Shown in pieces: positions 1-8,695 of a stretch of 64,000 bases of DNA. The DNA is from an uncultured Roseicyclus sp. (GTDB lineage: Bacteria; Pseudomonadota; Alphaproteobacteria; Rhodobacterales; Rhodobacteraceae), in contig CANLLF010000001.1 of the NCBI GenBank assembly GCA_947491935.1, positions 992,001 to 1,056,000 on the forward strand, given 5' to 3'. The notes below the pieces were generated by a model. The model saw only the letters and a list, made by a program, of their open reading frames with translations. It was not told the origin of the DNA and ran no database searches. Within the stretch, counting starts at the first letter, position 1. Every line of letters begins with the position of its first letter. A program made the position numbers and the translations under genes.

Positions 1-714
1 ACCACGCACGTCGCCCAACCGCGTGACGCCACCACCTTCCGTGCCAAGGCCGGCCAGACCATCCGCATCACCTCCGTCGACGGCCCTCAAGTGGGCGATC
101 TGAACTTGTGGAATGCGCACGACCTTTCCGAGCGTTTCTTCTCCGGAAAAACCCGCGCGCTCCACGGCACCCATGTCACCACCGGCGATGTGCTCTGGTC
201 CAACCTGCCGCATCTGCGCCCGATGGCCACCATCACCCATGACAGCCTCGACTGGTACGGCATTGATGAATATGGCGGCGCGGTCCATGACGTGATCGGC
301 ACGCGATGCGACCCCTACACCAACGCGCTTCTCAACAATGGCGACCAGTACCATCATTGCTGCCACTCGAACCTCACCCGCGCGCTCGCCGACGCAACCG
401 GCCTGCCGCTCCACGAGGCCGAACTCCATGTCCACGACGTGCTTAACGTCTTCATGTGCACCGGCTTCACCCGTGACACCGGCCAGTATTTCATGAAGGC
501 CAGCCCCGTCCGCCCCGGCGACACACTCGAATTCCGCGCCGAGATTGACCTGCTCGGCGCGCTGTCCGCCTGCCCCGGCGGCGATTGCGGTGCCGAACAC
601 TCGTCGGACACCACGCCGTGCTACCCGTTGCAAATCGAAATCTTTGACACAGACCACACCGCCACGCACCAGCCGCCCGACCCAAACGTCTACACCCGCA
701 GCCACGGCCGCTAA
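1..714 (+). CDS. DUF1989 / urea carboxylase-associated family protein (5' end outside window)
   Basis: The reading frame is open from base 1 and ends at TAA 712-714, so the N-terminus lies outside. The visible 237 residues carry the hallmarks of DUF1989 (the urea amidolyase-associated proteins): a VGDLNLWN stretch, an HGTHVTTGDVL block, CHSNLTRAL, and a late SACPGGDC cysteine motif. Members are usually found beside urea carboxylase or aminomethyl-transfer genes; the exact reaction is not known to me. Cys and His positions suggest a metal site (inference). The following gene on the opposite strand is a cysteine hydrolase, in keeping with an amide or urea-type nitrogen theme. The family call is firm; the role is not. 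Confidence 0.85.
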   Translation, partial: TTHVAQPRDATTFRAKAGQTIRITSVDGPQVGDLNLWNAHDLSERFFSGKTRALHGTHVTTGDVLWSNLPHLRPMATITHDSLDWYGIDEYGGAVHDVIGTRCDPYTNALLNNGDQYHHCCHSNLTRALADATGLPLHEAELHVHDVLNVFMCTGFTRDTGQYFMKASPVRPGDTLEFRAEIDLLGALSACPGGDCGAEHSSDTTPCYPLQIEIFDTDHTATHQPPDPNVYTRSHGR

Positions 715-744
715 CGCCCCATTAAGGTTAACGCGCGCCCCGCC

Positions 745-799
745 CCTTCCACTGGTTCCAAATATCCCGGGGGAGGCCGCAGGCCTGGGGCAGCGCCCC
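745..799 (+). repeat. Dispersed structured intergenic repeat, copy A
   Basis: Begins CCCTTCCACTGGTTCC, continues AAATATCCCGGGGGAG, then a five-pair stem AGGCC/GGCCT with a GCA loop and a second hairpin GGGGC-AGC-GCCCC. Related copies lie near 8546, 35489, 45091, 54569 and 61826. It abuts the stop codon of the minus-strand hydrolase. Confidence 0.75.
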
Positions 800-1424
800 T
801 TACACCGCCCGCATCGCCGCCTGCACTTCGGCCAGGCTTCGCACCGCGCCACTTTGCAGATATTCCATCGCACGCAGGGCCGCCTCATGGGCCTCCACAC
901 TCGACCCGGCCACGCAATCCTCGATCACCCGGCAGTAATAGTCGCTCTGGTGCCCGTCAACGAAGGTGTAATGGACGCAGACATCGGTCAGTCCGCCCGC
1001 CCACCAGGATCAACGTGTCGATCTTCAAACCCTTCAGGTAGATCTCAAAATCCGTCCCGAAAAATGCGGAATAGCGCCGTTTGCGGATCGCGATGTCATC
1101 GGGCCGAACGTCCATTTCCTCCACCGCCAGAGCTGTCTTCGGATTGTCCTCCAGGCAATGCACATCCTCATCGCCATCCAGCTCCCGCCCGAAATCCACG
1201 CCGCTGGGATGATGCACTTCCTGAATGAAAATGACCGGGATCCCGACCTCCCGCGCCACATCGATGGCGCCGCGCGCCGCCAACATCCGATCGCGATAAC
1301 CCGGCATATTGTCGATTGACCGCACCGCGCTCGCATCGATGAATGTCGAGGCCTGAATATCCACCACGATCAGCGCCGCACGCCCCTCGATCAACGCCCG
1401 TTCCACCTTGTTTGCATTCGCCAT
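800..1424 (-). pseudogene. Cysteine hydrolase (isochorismatase-like), frameshifted
   Basis: From ATG 1424 the product reads like an isochorismatase-superfamily amidohydrolase: catalytic Asp in IVVDIQ, Lys in IRKRRYS, and a C-terminal half whose catalytic Cys (TDVCVHYT) is in another frame. The break falls at about 994-1002, where GGCG is tandemly repeated on the coding strand; removing one copy restores VGGLTDVCV and a frame that runs on to TAA at 800-802, giving about 207 residues, the usual length. As written the gene would make a truncated protein lacking the nucleophile. A sequencing or assembly error is as likely as true decay. The substrate is unknown; ureides or N-carbamoyl compounds would fit the DUF1989 neighbour. 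An SD-like GGAAGGG lies upstream of the start. Confidence 0.8.
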
Positions 1425-1610
1425 GGCATCGCCCTTCCGTGACCAGGTTTCACACCTCGCAGAAATCCGCCGCGCGATGCAAATTTTCTCTTGATCCGAC
1501 TCACCCTTTGCCCCACATGCCGCCCCATAGACGCCAACGCACGCGCCTCTGTCACGGGTGGTAAGTCGGTTTCGCGCACGTTCAGTACGCTGACCCGGGA
1601 TAACCATCGC

Positions 1611-1692
1611 AGTTACGTAGCGACGGTAACGTCTCCCTTTGATCGCAACGCCGTCCCCTTCAATGGGGGCGTTACGTCTCTTGGAGAACGTG
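1611..1692 (+). promoter_or_regulatory. Structured leader of ornithine decarboxylase (speF-type candidate)
   Basis: The 5' region has two mutually exclusive pairings for the segment GTAACG at 1626-1631: with GTTAC at 1612-1616, or perfectly with CGTTAC at 1670-1675. Between them is a hairpin AACGC/GCGTT plus CCCC/GGGG (1647-1673) ending just before the SD. The heptamer ACGTCTC occurs twice (1629-1635 and 1674-1680). Alphaproteobacterial ornithine decarboxylase genes are known to carry a conserved RNA called the speF motif; I infer that this is a member but cannot run the covariance model. Confidence 0.5.
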
Positions 1693-2862
1693 ATGACCGC
1701 TACATTCACCGGCCTTTCGGCCGTCGCACCCGTATCCGTATCCCGCGCGGAGGCTCATGCCCGCGCCCATGCCTTCGAGCGACCGACGCTGATCCTCGAC
1801 GTGGACCGCGTCGCGCAGCAATACATCGCTCTGGCCGCCGGTCTGGGTACGGCCCATATCCATTATGCCGTCAAAGCGAACCCCGAACCCGCGATCCTTG
1901 AGCGTCTCGTCTCGCTCGGCTCGGGCTTCGATGCCGCCTCCCGTCACGAGATTCAGATCTGCCTCAATGCCGGGGCCGCGCCTGCCCATATCTCCTTCGG
2001 CAACACGGTCAAGAAACCCGCCGACATCGCCTTTGCCCATTCCGTGGGTGTCGATGTCTTTGCCGCAGATGCCAGCGAAGAGCTTGAAAAGATTGCCGAA
2101 CACGCCCCGGGCGCGCAGGTCTATATCCGCCTGCTGGTCGATGCCTCGGGCGCCGACTGGCCGCTGACACGCAAATTCGGCACCACCCGCGACAATGCGC
2201 TGGCCCTGATGGGTGAGGCGCGCGCGCTGGGTCTGCGCCCGGTGGGCCTGTCGTTCCATGTCGGCTCCCAAACCCGCGACCCGGCCATGTGGGCCCCCGT
2301 CCTCGACGGCATCGCCGCCGTCTGGGCCGCAGCTCACGCGGCAGGCTTCGCGCTCGACCTTCTGAACATCGGCGGCGGCTTTCCCGCCTTCTACGGCGAC
2401 GACATCCCGCACCCCACCTCCTACGCCGCCCGTGTGATGGAGCTTGTGCACGCCCGCTTCGGCGATGTCCCCCGCATCATGGCGGAGCCGGGCCGGGGGC
2501 TGGTGGCCGAGGCCGGCATGATCGCCGCCGAGGTTCTGCTCGTCTCCCGCAAATCGCCCGACGACCTGCACCGCTGGGTCTATCTCGATATCGGCAAGTT
2601 CTCCGGCCTGGCCGAAACGATGGACGAAGCCATCCGCTACCAATTCGCCACCGACCGCGACCACGAGAATACCGGCCCCTGCATCCTTGCCGGGCCCTCC
2701 TGCGACAGCGCCGATGTGCTCTACGAAAAACGCCCGGTCTCCCTGCCGCTTGGCCTGAAAGCCGGCGACCGGATCTGGATCCGCAATTGCGGCGCCTATA
2801 CCACCACCTACGCCTCGATCGGCTTCAACGGCTTTCCGCCGCTGGATGTCGTGATCCTGTAA
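1693..2862 (+). CDS. Ornithine/diamino acid decarboxylase, fold III PLP enzyme
   Basis: A 389-residue alanine-racemase-fold decarboxylase. Lys61 in YAVKANPEP is the expected PLP lysine; the His in SFHVGSQ (about 189), the phosphate loop GGGF (about 227-230), EPGRG (265) and Cys337 in GPSCDSAD match ornithine decarboxylase active-site elements. It converts ornithine (possibly also lysine) to putrescine, feeding polyamine synthesis in the cytoplasm. ATG 1693 was chosen because GGAGAA lies seven bases upstream; a longer in-frame start at 1639 would run through the structured leader. The gene stands alone, with a leader before it and a terminator after it, suggesting regulation by polyamines or ornithine at RNA level. 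Lysine versus ornithine preference cannot be read from the sequence. Confidence 0.9.
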   Translation: MTATFTGLSAVAPVSVSRAEAHARAHAFERPTLILDVDRVAQQYIALAAGLGTAHIHYAVKANPEPAILERLVSLGSGFDAASRHEIQICLNAGAAPAHISFGNTVKKPADIAFAHSVGVDVFAADASEELEKIAEHAPGAQVYIRLLVDASGADWPLTRKFGTTRDNALALMGEARALGLRPVGLSFHVGSQTRDPAMWAPVLDGIAAVWAAAHAAGFALDLLNIGGGFPAFYGDDIPHPTSYAARVMELVHARFGDVPRIMAEPGRGLVAEAGMIAAEVLLVSRKSPDDLHRWVYLDIGKFSGLAETMDEAIRYQFATDRDHENTGPCILAGPSCDSADVLYEKRPVSLPLGLKAGDRIWIRNCGAYTTTYASIGFNGFPPLDVVIL

Positions 2863-2873
2863 GGCGCCAACAC

Positions 2874-2910
2874 CGCGCGGGCCCGGAGAACGATCCCGGG
2901 CCGCGCGTTT
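2874..2910 (+). terminator. Rho-independent terminator after ornithine decarboxylase
   Basis: Near-perfect GC stem: CGCGCGGGCCCGG pairs with CCGGGCCGCGCG (one bulged G), followed by TTTGTCT. It starts about 12 bases after the stop codon. Confidence 0.8.
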
Positions 2911-2997
2911 GTCTCGTCCCGACGAAGGTGCCGGGATCAGAGACGCCCGCGTCGGGGCCGGTGGGGAGGCCGGTTCCGGCGCGTGAGGCACTTCGCC

Positions 2998-3975
2998 TCA
3001 GCAATACGCCTCATTGCCCTTCTGCTGCGCATCGCTGTAGCGATCCCCATGGGCAAAACCGGGCGGCAAGATACGGTTGATCTCGGCCAGATCCTCCGCC
3101 GTCAAGTCAATCTCCGCACCCCTCGCCAGTTCCGCCAGATGCGCCGCCGTGCGGGTGCCGGGGATCGGGATGATGTGGTCGCCCTGCGCCAGAACCCAGG
3201 CCAAAGCCACGGCGGATGTGGGCCATTCCCGGCTTGCGCAATACGCCTTGAACCCTGCGATGATCTCAAGGTTCGCGTGATAATGCGGATCCATGAAACG
3301 GGGATTGGGCGTGCGGAAATCACCGGGCGGGAAATTCTCCCGCCCCTGGAAATGATCGCTCAGCATGCCGCGCGCCAGCGGTGAGAAGGCAACGAAGGCA
3401 ACGCCCAGTTCCTCACAGGTCTGGATCATCCCCAGCTCCGGCAGGCGCGTCCAAAGCGAGTATTCCGATTGTACCGCCGCCACCGGATGCACCGCATGGG
3501 CGCGCCGGAGCGTCGAGGGTGCGATCTCCGACAGGCCAATCGCCCCGATCAATCCCTCCTCAACAAACCCCGCCAGCGTCTCCATCACCTCTTCCACCGG
3601 GCGCTCCTGCTCCCGCCGGTGGATGTAGAACAGCTCAACGCGGTCCCGCCCCAGCCGCTCAAGCGACCCTTCCAGCGACCGCCGCAGATGCGCCTCGTCA
3701 TTGCTGAAATATCGCTCAGGATTAGCGTAGATCCCGGCCTTCGTGGCCAGCGTCATCTGAGCGCCGGTCTGGGCCAGGAAGCGCCCGATCACACTCTCGC
3801 AAACCCCACCGCCATAAATCTCCGCGACATCCCAATGGGTCACGCCCAGATCCAGCGCGGCCTGCATGCAGGCGAAACTCTCCGCCTCATCGGTCGCGCC
3901 GTAGATGCCGCCAAAGCTCATGCAGCCCAGGCCGATGGCGCCCACCTCCGCACCCGCGAGTTTACGCCGTTTCAT
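2998..3975 (-). CDS. Aldo/keto reductase
   Basis: A 325-residue AKR-superfamily NADPH-dependent oxidoreductase. The catalytic tetrad is visible: Asp49 and Tyr54 (DVAEIYG), Lys79 (TKAG) and His119 (YIHR). The C-terminal cofactor region IPIPGTRT fits NADP binding. The fold is close to the YajO/Tas-like and pyridoxal-reductase-like branch, whose physiological carbonyl substrates are mostly uncertain. Its start codon overlaps the deoD stop (TGA shares bases with ATG), so the two are co-transcribed and probably translationally coupled; a role in processing a nucleoside-derived sugar aldehyde is possible but only inferred from this. Confidence 0.9.
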   Translation of the reverse strand: MKRRKLAGAEVGAIGLGCMSFGGIYGATDEAESFACMQAALDLGVTHWDVAEIYGGGVCESVIGRFLAQTGAQMTLATKAGIYANPERYFSNDEAHLRRSLEGSLERLGRDRVELFYIHRREQERPVEEVMETLAGFVEEGLIGAIGLSEIAPSTLRRAHAVHPVAAVQSEYSLWTRLPELGMIQTCEELGVAFVAFSPLARGMLSDHFQGRENFPPGDFRTPNPRFMDPHYHANLEIIAGFKAYCASREWPTSAVALAWVLAQGDHIIPIPGTRTAAHLAELARGAEIDLTAEDLAEINRILPPGFAHGDRYSDAQQKGNEAYC

Positions 3976-4676
3976 GCGAACGCCGCTTCCAGCGCAATCT
4001 CCACCATGTCCGAGAAGCTCGATTGCCGGTCCTCCGACGGCAATGCCTCTTCCGTCAGCAAATGGTCGGAGACGGTCAGCACAGCCAGGGCCCGGCAGCC
4101 ATAACGCGCGGCCAGCGTGTAAAGCTCCGCCGCTTCCATCTCCACCGCCAGAATGCCGTGGCGCTGCATCTGCTCATTCAGATCGGGGCGTTCATCATAA
4201 AACACGTCCGACGAATAGATCCCGCCCACATGGATCGGCATCCCCCGCCCCTCGGCCACGTGATAGGCTTTATGCAGCAACCCGAAATCCGCCCAGGGCG
4301 CGAAATTCAACTCCCGGAAAATCCCGCTGGACGGTGTGGAGAGCGTGGAAGACGTCGTCGCCAGGATGACATCGCGCAATCCCACCTTCTCCTGCATCGC
4401 CCCGCACGACCCGATGCGGATCAGCGTCCTGGCGCCATAATCCTTGATCAATTCATTGGCGTAGATCGACAGGCTCGGCATTCCCATGCCCGATCCGTGG
4501 ATCGTCACCCGGTTGCCCTTCCACGTGCCGGTGAACCCCAGCATCCCGCGCACTTCGTTGACGCAGACGGGGTTCTCCAAAAACCGCTCCGCCGCCCATT
4601 TTGCGCGCAAGGGGTCACCGGGCATCAGGACCGTTTCGGCAATCTCACCGGGTTTTGCACCAATATGAACCGTCAT
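3972..4676 (-). CDS. deoD: Purine-nucleoside phosphorylase, DeoD type
   Basis: A 234-residue protein starting [10 protein letters not shown], with MPGDPLRAK near the N-terminus (phosphate site), RIGSCGA, the nucleoside-binding VEMEAAEL and the catalytic Asp in LTVSDH, all typical of the hexameric bacterial enzyme. It phosphorolyses purine (deoxy)nucleosides to base and (deoxy)ribose-1-phosphate. Start ATG 4676 has GAGAGG nine bases upstream and matches the family N-terminus; an upstream in-frame ATG at 4712 adds 12 non-homologous residues. It heads a two-gene unit with the overlapping aldo/keto reductase. deoC lies 12 kb away. Confidence 0.95.
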   Translation of the reverse strand: MTVHIGAKPGEIAETVLMPGDPLRAKWAAERFLENPVCVNEVRGMLGFTGTWKGNRVTIHGSGMGMPSLSIYANELIKDYGARTLIRIGSCGAMQEKVGLRDVILATTSSTLSTPSSGIFRELNFAPWADFGLLHKAYHVAEGRGMPIHVGGIYSSDVFYDERPDLNEQMQRHGILAVEMEAAELYTLAARYGCRALAVLTVSDHLLTEEALPSEDRQSSFSDMVEIALEAAFA

Positions 4677-4762
4677 CTGTCTGCCTCTCGCGCTGGGATC
4701 ATCACCCGCCAATCGATAGGGCAGCGCGGCGCGAAGGGCAATTCACCGGGATCGTCTCAAAT

Positions 4763-4796
4763 GAAAAAGGACCGGCCCACCGGACCAGTCCCTTTC
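4763..4796 (-). terminator. Terminator of the H-NS-like gene
   Basis: On the minus strand GGA, a short bulge, CCGG, loop TGGG, then CCGGTCC is followed by TTTTTC. It lies 26 bases after the stop of the H-NS-like gene. Confidence 0.6.
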
Positions 4797-4822
4797 CAAT
4801 TCGCGCACGTGGCGTGATCGGG

Positions 4823-5137
4823 TCAGATCGCCATATCGTCGAGCTTTTTGCCCTTCTTCAACGCCTCTTTCACCCAGTTGGGCTGACGGCCACGGCCGGT
4901 CCAGGTCTGGCTCTTATCGGCGGGGTTGGCGTATTTCGGCGCGCTCTTGGTGCCGGCTCTCGGCGCCTTGCCACCGGTCAGCTCTTCAAGCGTGAAGCCG
5001 TGCTTCTTCGCGACAGTGCGCAATTCGGCCACTGCATCCGCGCGGCGCTTTTTCTCGTATCCTTTGAGGGCTGTCTCGACCTCGCGCTGATGGGCCTTCA
5101 ATTCCTGCAGGCTCATCTTTTCCAATGCTTTTGCCAT
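4823..5137 (-). CDS. H-NS-family nucleoid-associated regulator
   Basis: A 104-residue basic protein. The N-terminal half is a predicted coiled coil (LQELKAHQREVETALKGYEK) for oligomerisation; the C-terminal part carries TWTGRGRQPNWV, the minor-groove-binding loop of H-NS/HvrA-type proteins. In Rhodobacter, relatives such as HvrA and Spb tune photosynthesis and nitrogen genes; many roseobacters have several paralogues, so specific targets cannot be named. A purine-rich SD (AAAGGGAC) precedes the ATG. It has its own terminator and is expected to be monocistronic. Confidence 0.9.
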   Translation of the reverse strand: MAKALEKMSLQELKAHQREVETALKGYEKKRRADAVAELRTVAKKHGFTLEELTGGKAPRAGTKSAPKYANPADKSQTWTGRGRQPNWVKEALKKGKKLDDMAI

Positions 5138-5247
5138 TTCAATTGTCCCTTTTTATTGGCTTTGGCACTGGGCCAATGCCGGAAAGACATAGACAAGGCA
5201 AGCAAACTTTTAGACATGTCCCTTATTCGGCGATTTCGAACCGTGCA

Positions 5248-7212
5248 CTATTCTGCAGCAATTGCGGTGGGGTCGGCCAGTGCCACAATATCCATCATGA
5301 TCCGGTTCAATTCGAAATCCTTGGGCGTGTAAACCCGCGCCACGCCATATCCCAACAAAGTCGCGCGATCGTCGTCCGGAATAATCCCGCCCACCATGAC
5401 GGGTAGGTCCAGCCCCTCGGCGCGCAACAGATCCATCACCTCCTTGATCAGCGGCACGTGGGAGCCCGACAGGATCGACAATCCGATCACATGGGCGTCG
5501 TCCTGTTTCGCGGCCGCAATAATTTCGGCGGGCGTCAGGCGAATGCCCTCATAGGAGATATCCATCCCGCAATCCCGCGCGCGGAACGCGATTTGCTCGG
5601 CCCCATTGGAATGCCCGTCGAGGCCCGGCTTTCCGACAAGGAATTTCAACCGTCGGCCCAATTTGTCGGACACCGCATCGACGGCCTCGCGAATATCGTC
5701 GAGCCCTTCGGTCTTGTTCGAAACGGCCCCCGAAACGCCGGTCGGCCCGCGATATTCCCCGTGGACCGCGCGCATCACGCCGGCCCATTCGCCGGTTGTC
5801 ACCCCAACCTTCGCCGCTGCGATCGAGGCCGGCATCACATTGCGCCCTTCGGCGGCGGCCGCGCGCAATTCCTCCAACGCGGCTTTCACGGCATCGCCAT
5901 CGCGGCTGCCCCGCCAGTCTTCCAGCCGCGCGATCTGGTCCTGTTCCACCGCCGGGTCCACCACCATGATCCCGCCATCTTCCCCCATCAGGGGCGACGG
6001 CTCAGACGCGGTGTATTTGTTCACCCCCACCACCACGGTTTCCCCGCGCTCAATCGCATTCACGCGGTCGGCATTCGATTCCACCAAGCGGCCCTTCATG
6101 TAATCAATCGCCGCAATCGCGCCGCCCATACCGCCCAGATTGGTCAATTCCGCCCGCGCGCCGGACTTCAATTGCTCGACCTTCGCGTCGACCACCGGAT
6201 TGCCGTCAAACAGATCGCCATATTCCAGAAGGTCGGTCTCAAACGCCATGATCTGCTGCATCCGCATCGACCATTGCTGATCCCATGGCCGTGGCAAGCC
6301 CAACGCCTCATTCCACGCCGGCAATTGCACCGCCCGCGCCCGCGCCTTTTTCGACAGCGTCACCGCCAGCATTTCGATCAGAATACGGTAGACGTTATTC
6401 TCCGGCTGCTGCTCCGTCAGCCCCAGCGAATTGACCTGCACCCCATAGCGAAAGCGCCGCATCTTGGGATCATCCACCCCATACCGCTCCGCGCAAATCT
6501 CATCCCACAGATCGACAAAGGCCCGCATCTTGCACATCTCGGTCACGAACCGGATGCCCGCATTTACAAAAAAAGATATCCGCCCCACCAGCACCGGGAA
6601 ATCCTCCGCAGGCACCCGAGGTCGCAATTCATCCAGCACCGAAATGGCCGTGGCCAATGCAAAAGCCAATTCCTGTTCCGGCGTCGCACCCGCCTCCTGC
6701 AAATGATAGGAGCACACATTCATCGGGTTCCATTTCGGAACCTCTTTATAACAATACTCCGCCACATCCGCGATCATCGCCATCGACGGCTTCGGCGGGC
6801 AGACATAGGTGCCGCGCGACAGATATTCCTTCATCAAATCATTTTGCACGGTGCCCTGTAGGGCGCGCACATCCGCCCCCTGCTCCTCCGCCACCGCGAT
6901 GTACAAGGATAGCAACCATGGCGCCGTCGCATTGATCGTCATCGACGTGTTCATCTGCTCCAGCGGGATTTCATCGAACAGTGTCCGCATATCCCCCAGA
7001 TGGCTGATCGGCACGCCGACCTTGCCCACTTCGCCGCGCGCCAGGACGTGATCACTGTCATATCCCGTCTGCGTGGGCAGATCGAAGGCCACGCTCAACC
7101 CCGTCTGCCCCTTGTCCAGATTGCCGCGATACAACGCATTTGACGCCTTGGCGGTGGAATGCCCGGCATAGGTGCGGATCAACCAGGGGCGGTCTTTCTG
7201 GGCATTGTGCAT
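5248..7212 (-). CDS. ecm: (2R)-ethylmalonyl-CoA mutase
   Basis: An adenosylcobalamin-dependent acyl-CoA mutase. The N-terminal TIM-barrel region includes RTYAGHSTAKASN, FDLPTQTGYDSD, NTSMTINATA and GTVQNDLMKEY; the C-terminal B12 domain carries the base-off signature LDGHSNGAEQ (about residue 530, the His ligand), then SGSH and VMVGG. Overall length and sequence match Ecm rather than methylmalonyl-CoA mutase, rearranging ethylmalonyl-CoA to methylsuccinyl-CoA in the ethylmalonyl-CoA pathway of acetyl-CoA assimilation. I chose ATG 7212 because GGAG lies six bases upstream and the family starts just before QKDxPW; ATG 7260 is an alternative adding 16 residues without a clear SD. ccr, the preceding pathway step, is 3.5 kb away. 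Confidence 0.93.
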   Translation of the reverse strand: MHNAQKDRPWLIRTYAGHSTAKASNALYRGNLDKGQTGLSVAFDLPTQTGYDSDHVLARGEVGKVGVPISHLGDMRTLFDEIPLEQMNTSMTINATAPWLLSLYIAVAEEQGADVRALQGTVQNDLMKEYLSRGTYVCPPKPSMAMIADVAEYCYKEVPKWNPMNVCSYHLQEAGATPEQELAFALATAISVLDELRPRVPAEDFPVLVGRISFFVNAGIRFVTEMCKMRAFVDLWDEICAERYGVDDPKMRRFRYGVQVNSLGLTEQQPENNVYRILIEMLAVTLSKKARARAVQLPAWNEALGLPRPWDQQWSMRMQQIMAFETDLLEYGDLFDGNPVVDAKVEQLKSGARAELTNLGGMGGAIAAIDYMKGRLVESNADRVNAIERGETVVVGVNKYTASEPSPLMGEDGGIMVVDPAVEQDQIARLEDWRGSRDGDAVKAALEELRAAAAEGRNVMPASIAAAKVGVTTGEWAGVMRAVHGEYRGPTGVSGAVSNKTEGLDDIREAVDAVSDKLGRRLKFLVGKPGLDGHSNGAEQIAFRARDCGMDISYEGIRLTPAEIIAAAKQDDAHVIGLSILSGSHVPLIKEVMDLLRAEGLDLPVMVGGIIPDDDRATLLGYGVARVYTPKDFELNRIMMDIVALADPTAIAAE

Positions 7213-7389
7213 GACGGGCTCCGACTCAGGCTGCGGCAAGATCATTTCACTCAACGGCATTTAGGTGAAACTTTATGACCCTGTCAATTCGCTGCACCCG
7301 CAAAGCCGCAGCGCAGCACCGCCGCTGACACAGAAGCGTCGCGCCCGATATGGTATGTAGGACCCGCCATCCGAAACAGGAGCCCGCCC

Positions 7390-8532
7390 ATGATCTTCCG
7401 CCTTGCCCTCGCCCTCACTTTCCTCGCCGCGCCCGTCAGCGCCGATGCCATCCGCGTGGCCACCTTCAACGCCTCAATGAACCGCGATGCAGCGGGTGCA
7501 TTGGCCGAGGCGCTGGCCGGCGACGATTCGCAGATTGCCGCCGTGGTCGAGGTGATTGAAACTGTGAACCCCGACATCCTGCTAATCAACGAGTTTGATT
7601 ACGACCCCACCGCCGCTGCGCTCTTCACTGAGACCCACCTGAACGGCGCCTATCCCCATATGTTCATCGCCCCATCCAATACCGGGATCGCCTCGGGCAT
7701 CGACCTCAATGGCGATGGAGAGATCGGCACCGAAGGCTTCGCCTATGCCAACGATGCGTTCGGCTTCGGCCTGTTTGAAGGCCAATACGGGATGCTCGTC
7801 CTGTCCCGCTTCCCCATCGACGAAGCCGCCGCGCGCACCTTCCAGATGTTCCTGTGGGATGACATGCCGGGCGCCCTCCTGCCCATGACGGAAACGGCGA
7901 CAAGCTTCTATTCGCCCGAGGCACTGGCGATCTTCCGCCTGTCCTCCAAATCCCATTGGGACGTGCCCATCGAAACGCCGGCCGGCACGATCCACCTGCT
8001 GGCCTCCCACCCCACACCGCCGGTCTTCGACGGGCCGGAGGATCGCAACGGCACCCGCAACGCGGATGAAATCCGCTTCTGGTCCGAATATGTGCAGGGC
8101 GCGGAGTGGATCTACGACGACAATGGCACCACCGGCGGCCTCACCCAGGGCGCGCATTTCATCATCGCGGGTGATCTGAATGCGGACCCGTTTGACGGCG
8201 ACAGCACCGACAACGCCACCGGGAGGCTACTGAACCTGCGGCTCCTCAACATCTCGCACACCCCCTCCTCCGAAGGCGGCACCGAAGCGGCCGACCAGGG
8301 CGGCGCCAACGACACCCACCAGGGTAATCCCGCCTTCGATACCGCGGATTTCGGCGATGACCCGGAGAATTACGGCCCCGGCAATCTGCGCGTCGACTAC
8401 GTCCTGCCCTCCGCCACGCTCGAGATCGTCAATGCCGGCGTGCACTGGGCCCCATCCGACGATCCGGATGCCGCCGCGGCCACCAATGCCTCCGATCACC
8501 GCCTGGTCTGGGTCGACATCGTCCTGCCCTGA
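7390..8532 (+). CDS. Secreted endonuclease/exonuclease/phosphatase-family protein
   Basis: 380 residues with a clear Sec signal peptide (MIFRLALALTFLAAPVSA). The EEP fold is shown by ATFNASMN at the start of the mature protein, LINEFDYD (metal-binding Glu), GDLNADPFDGDS (catalytic Asn/Asp) and the terminal SDHRLVWVDI (catalytic His). Such periplasmic or secreted enzymes hydrolyse phosphodiester bonds in nucleic acids or phospho-compounds; in roseobacters they may scavenge phosphate. An SD (CAGGAG) lies eight bases before the ATG. It is transcribed away from ecm and followed by a repeat. The exact substrate is unknown. Confidence 0.88.
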   Translation: MIFRLALALTFLAAPVSADAIRVATFNASMNRDAAGALAEALAGDDSQIAAVVEVIETVNPDILLINEFDYDPTAAALFTETHLNGAYPHMFIAPSNTGIASGIDLNGDGEIGTEGFAYANDAFGFGLFEGQYGMLVLSRFPIDEAAARTFQMFLWDDMPGALLPMTETATSFYSPEALAIFRLSSKSHWDVPIETPAGTIHLLASHPTPPVFDGPEDRNGTRNADEIRFWSEYVQGAEWIYDDNGTTGGLTQGAHFIIAGDLNADPFDGDSTDNATGRLLNLRLLNISHTPSSEGGTEAADQGGANDTHQGNPAFDTADFGDDPENYGPGNLRVDYVLPSATLEIVNAGVHWAPSDDPDAAAATNASDHRLVWVDIVLP

Positions 8533-8545
8533 CATCCCGCCCCCC

Positions 8546-8640
8546 CTTTCCACTGGCCCGAAATACTCCGGGGGAGTCCGGAATGGACGGGGCAGCGCCC
8601 CCGAGACGGGGTGGGTGGGTGGGCCCACCCTACCCCTTCC
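8546..8640 (+). repeat. Dispersed structured repeat, copy B, with a G-quadruplex motif
   Basis: Starts CTTTCCACTGGCCCGAAATA, then CTCCGGGGGAG, a stem GTCCG/TGGAC (one G-U pair) with GAA loop, and GGGGC-AGC-GCCCC. It is followed at 8608-8623 by four G-tracts GGGG-T-GGG-T-GGG-T-GGG and at once by a complementary CCCACCCTACCCC (8624-8636), so hairpin and quadruplex forms compete. Confidence 0.7.
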
Positions 8641-8695
8641 CAAGGCCACCACGCCCCAGATTGCACCGCCCCCCGTTTCCTGACACCCTCACGCC

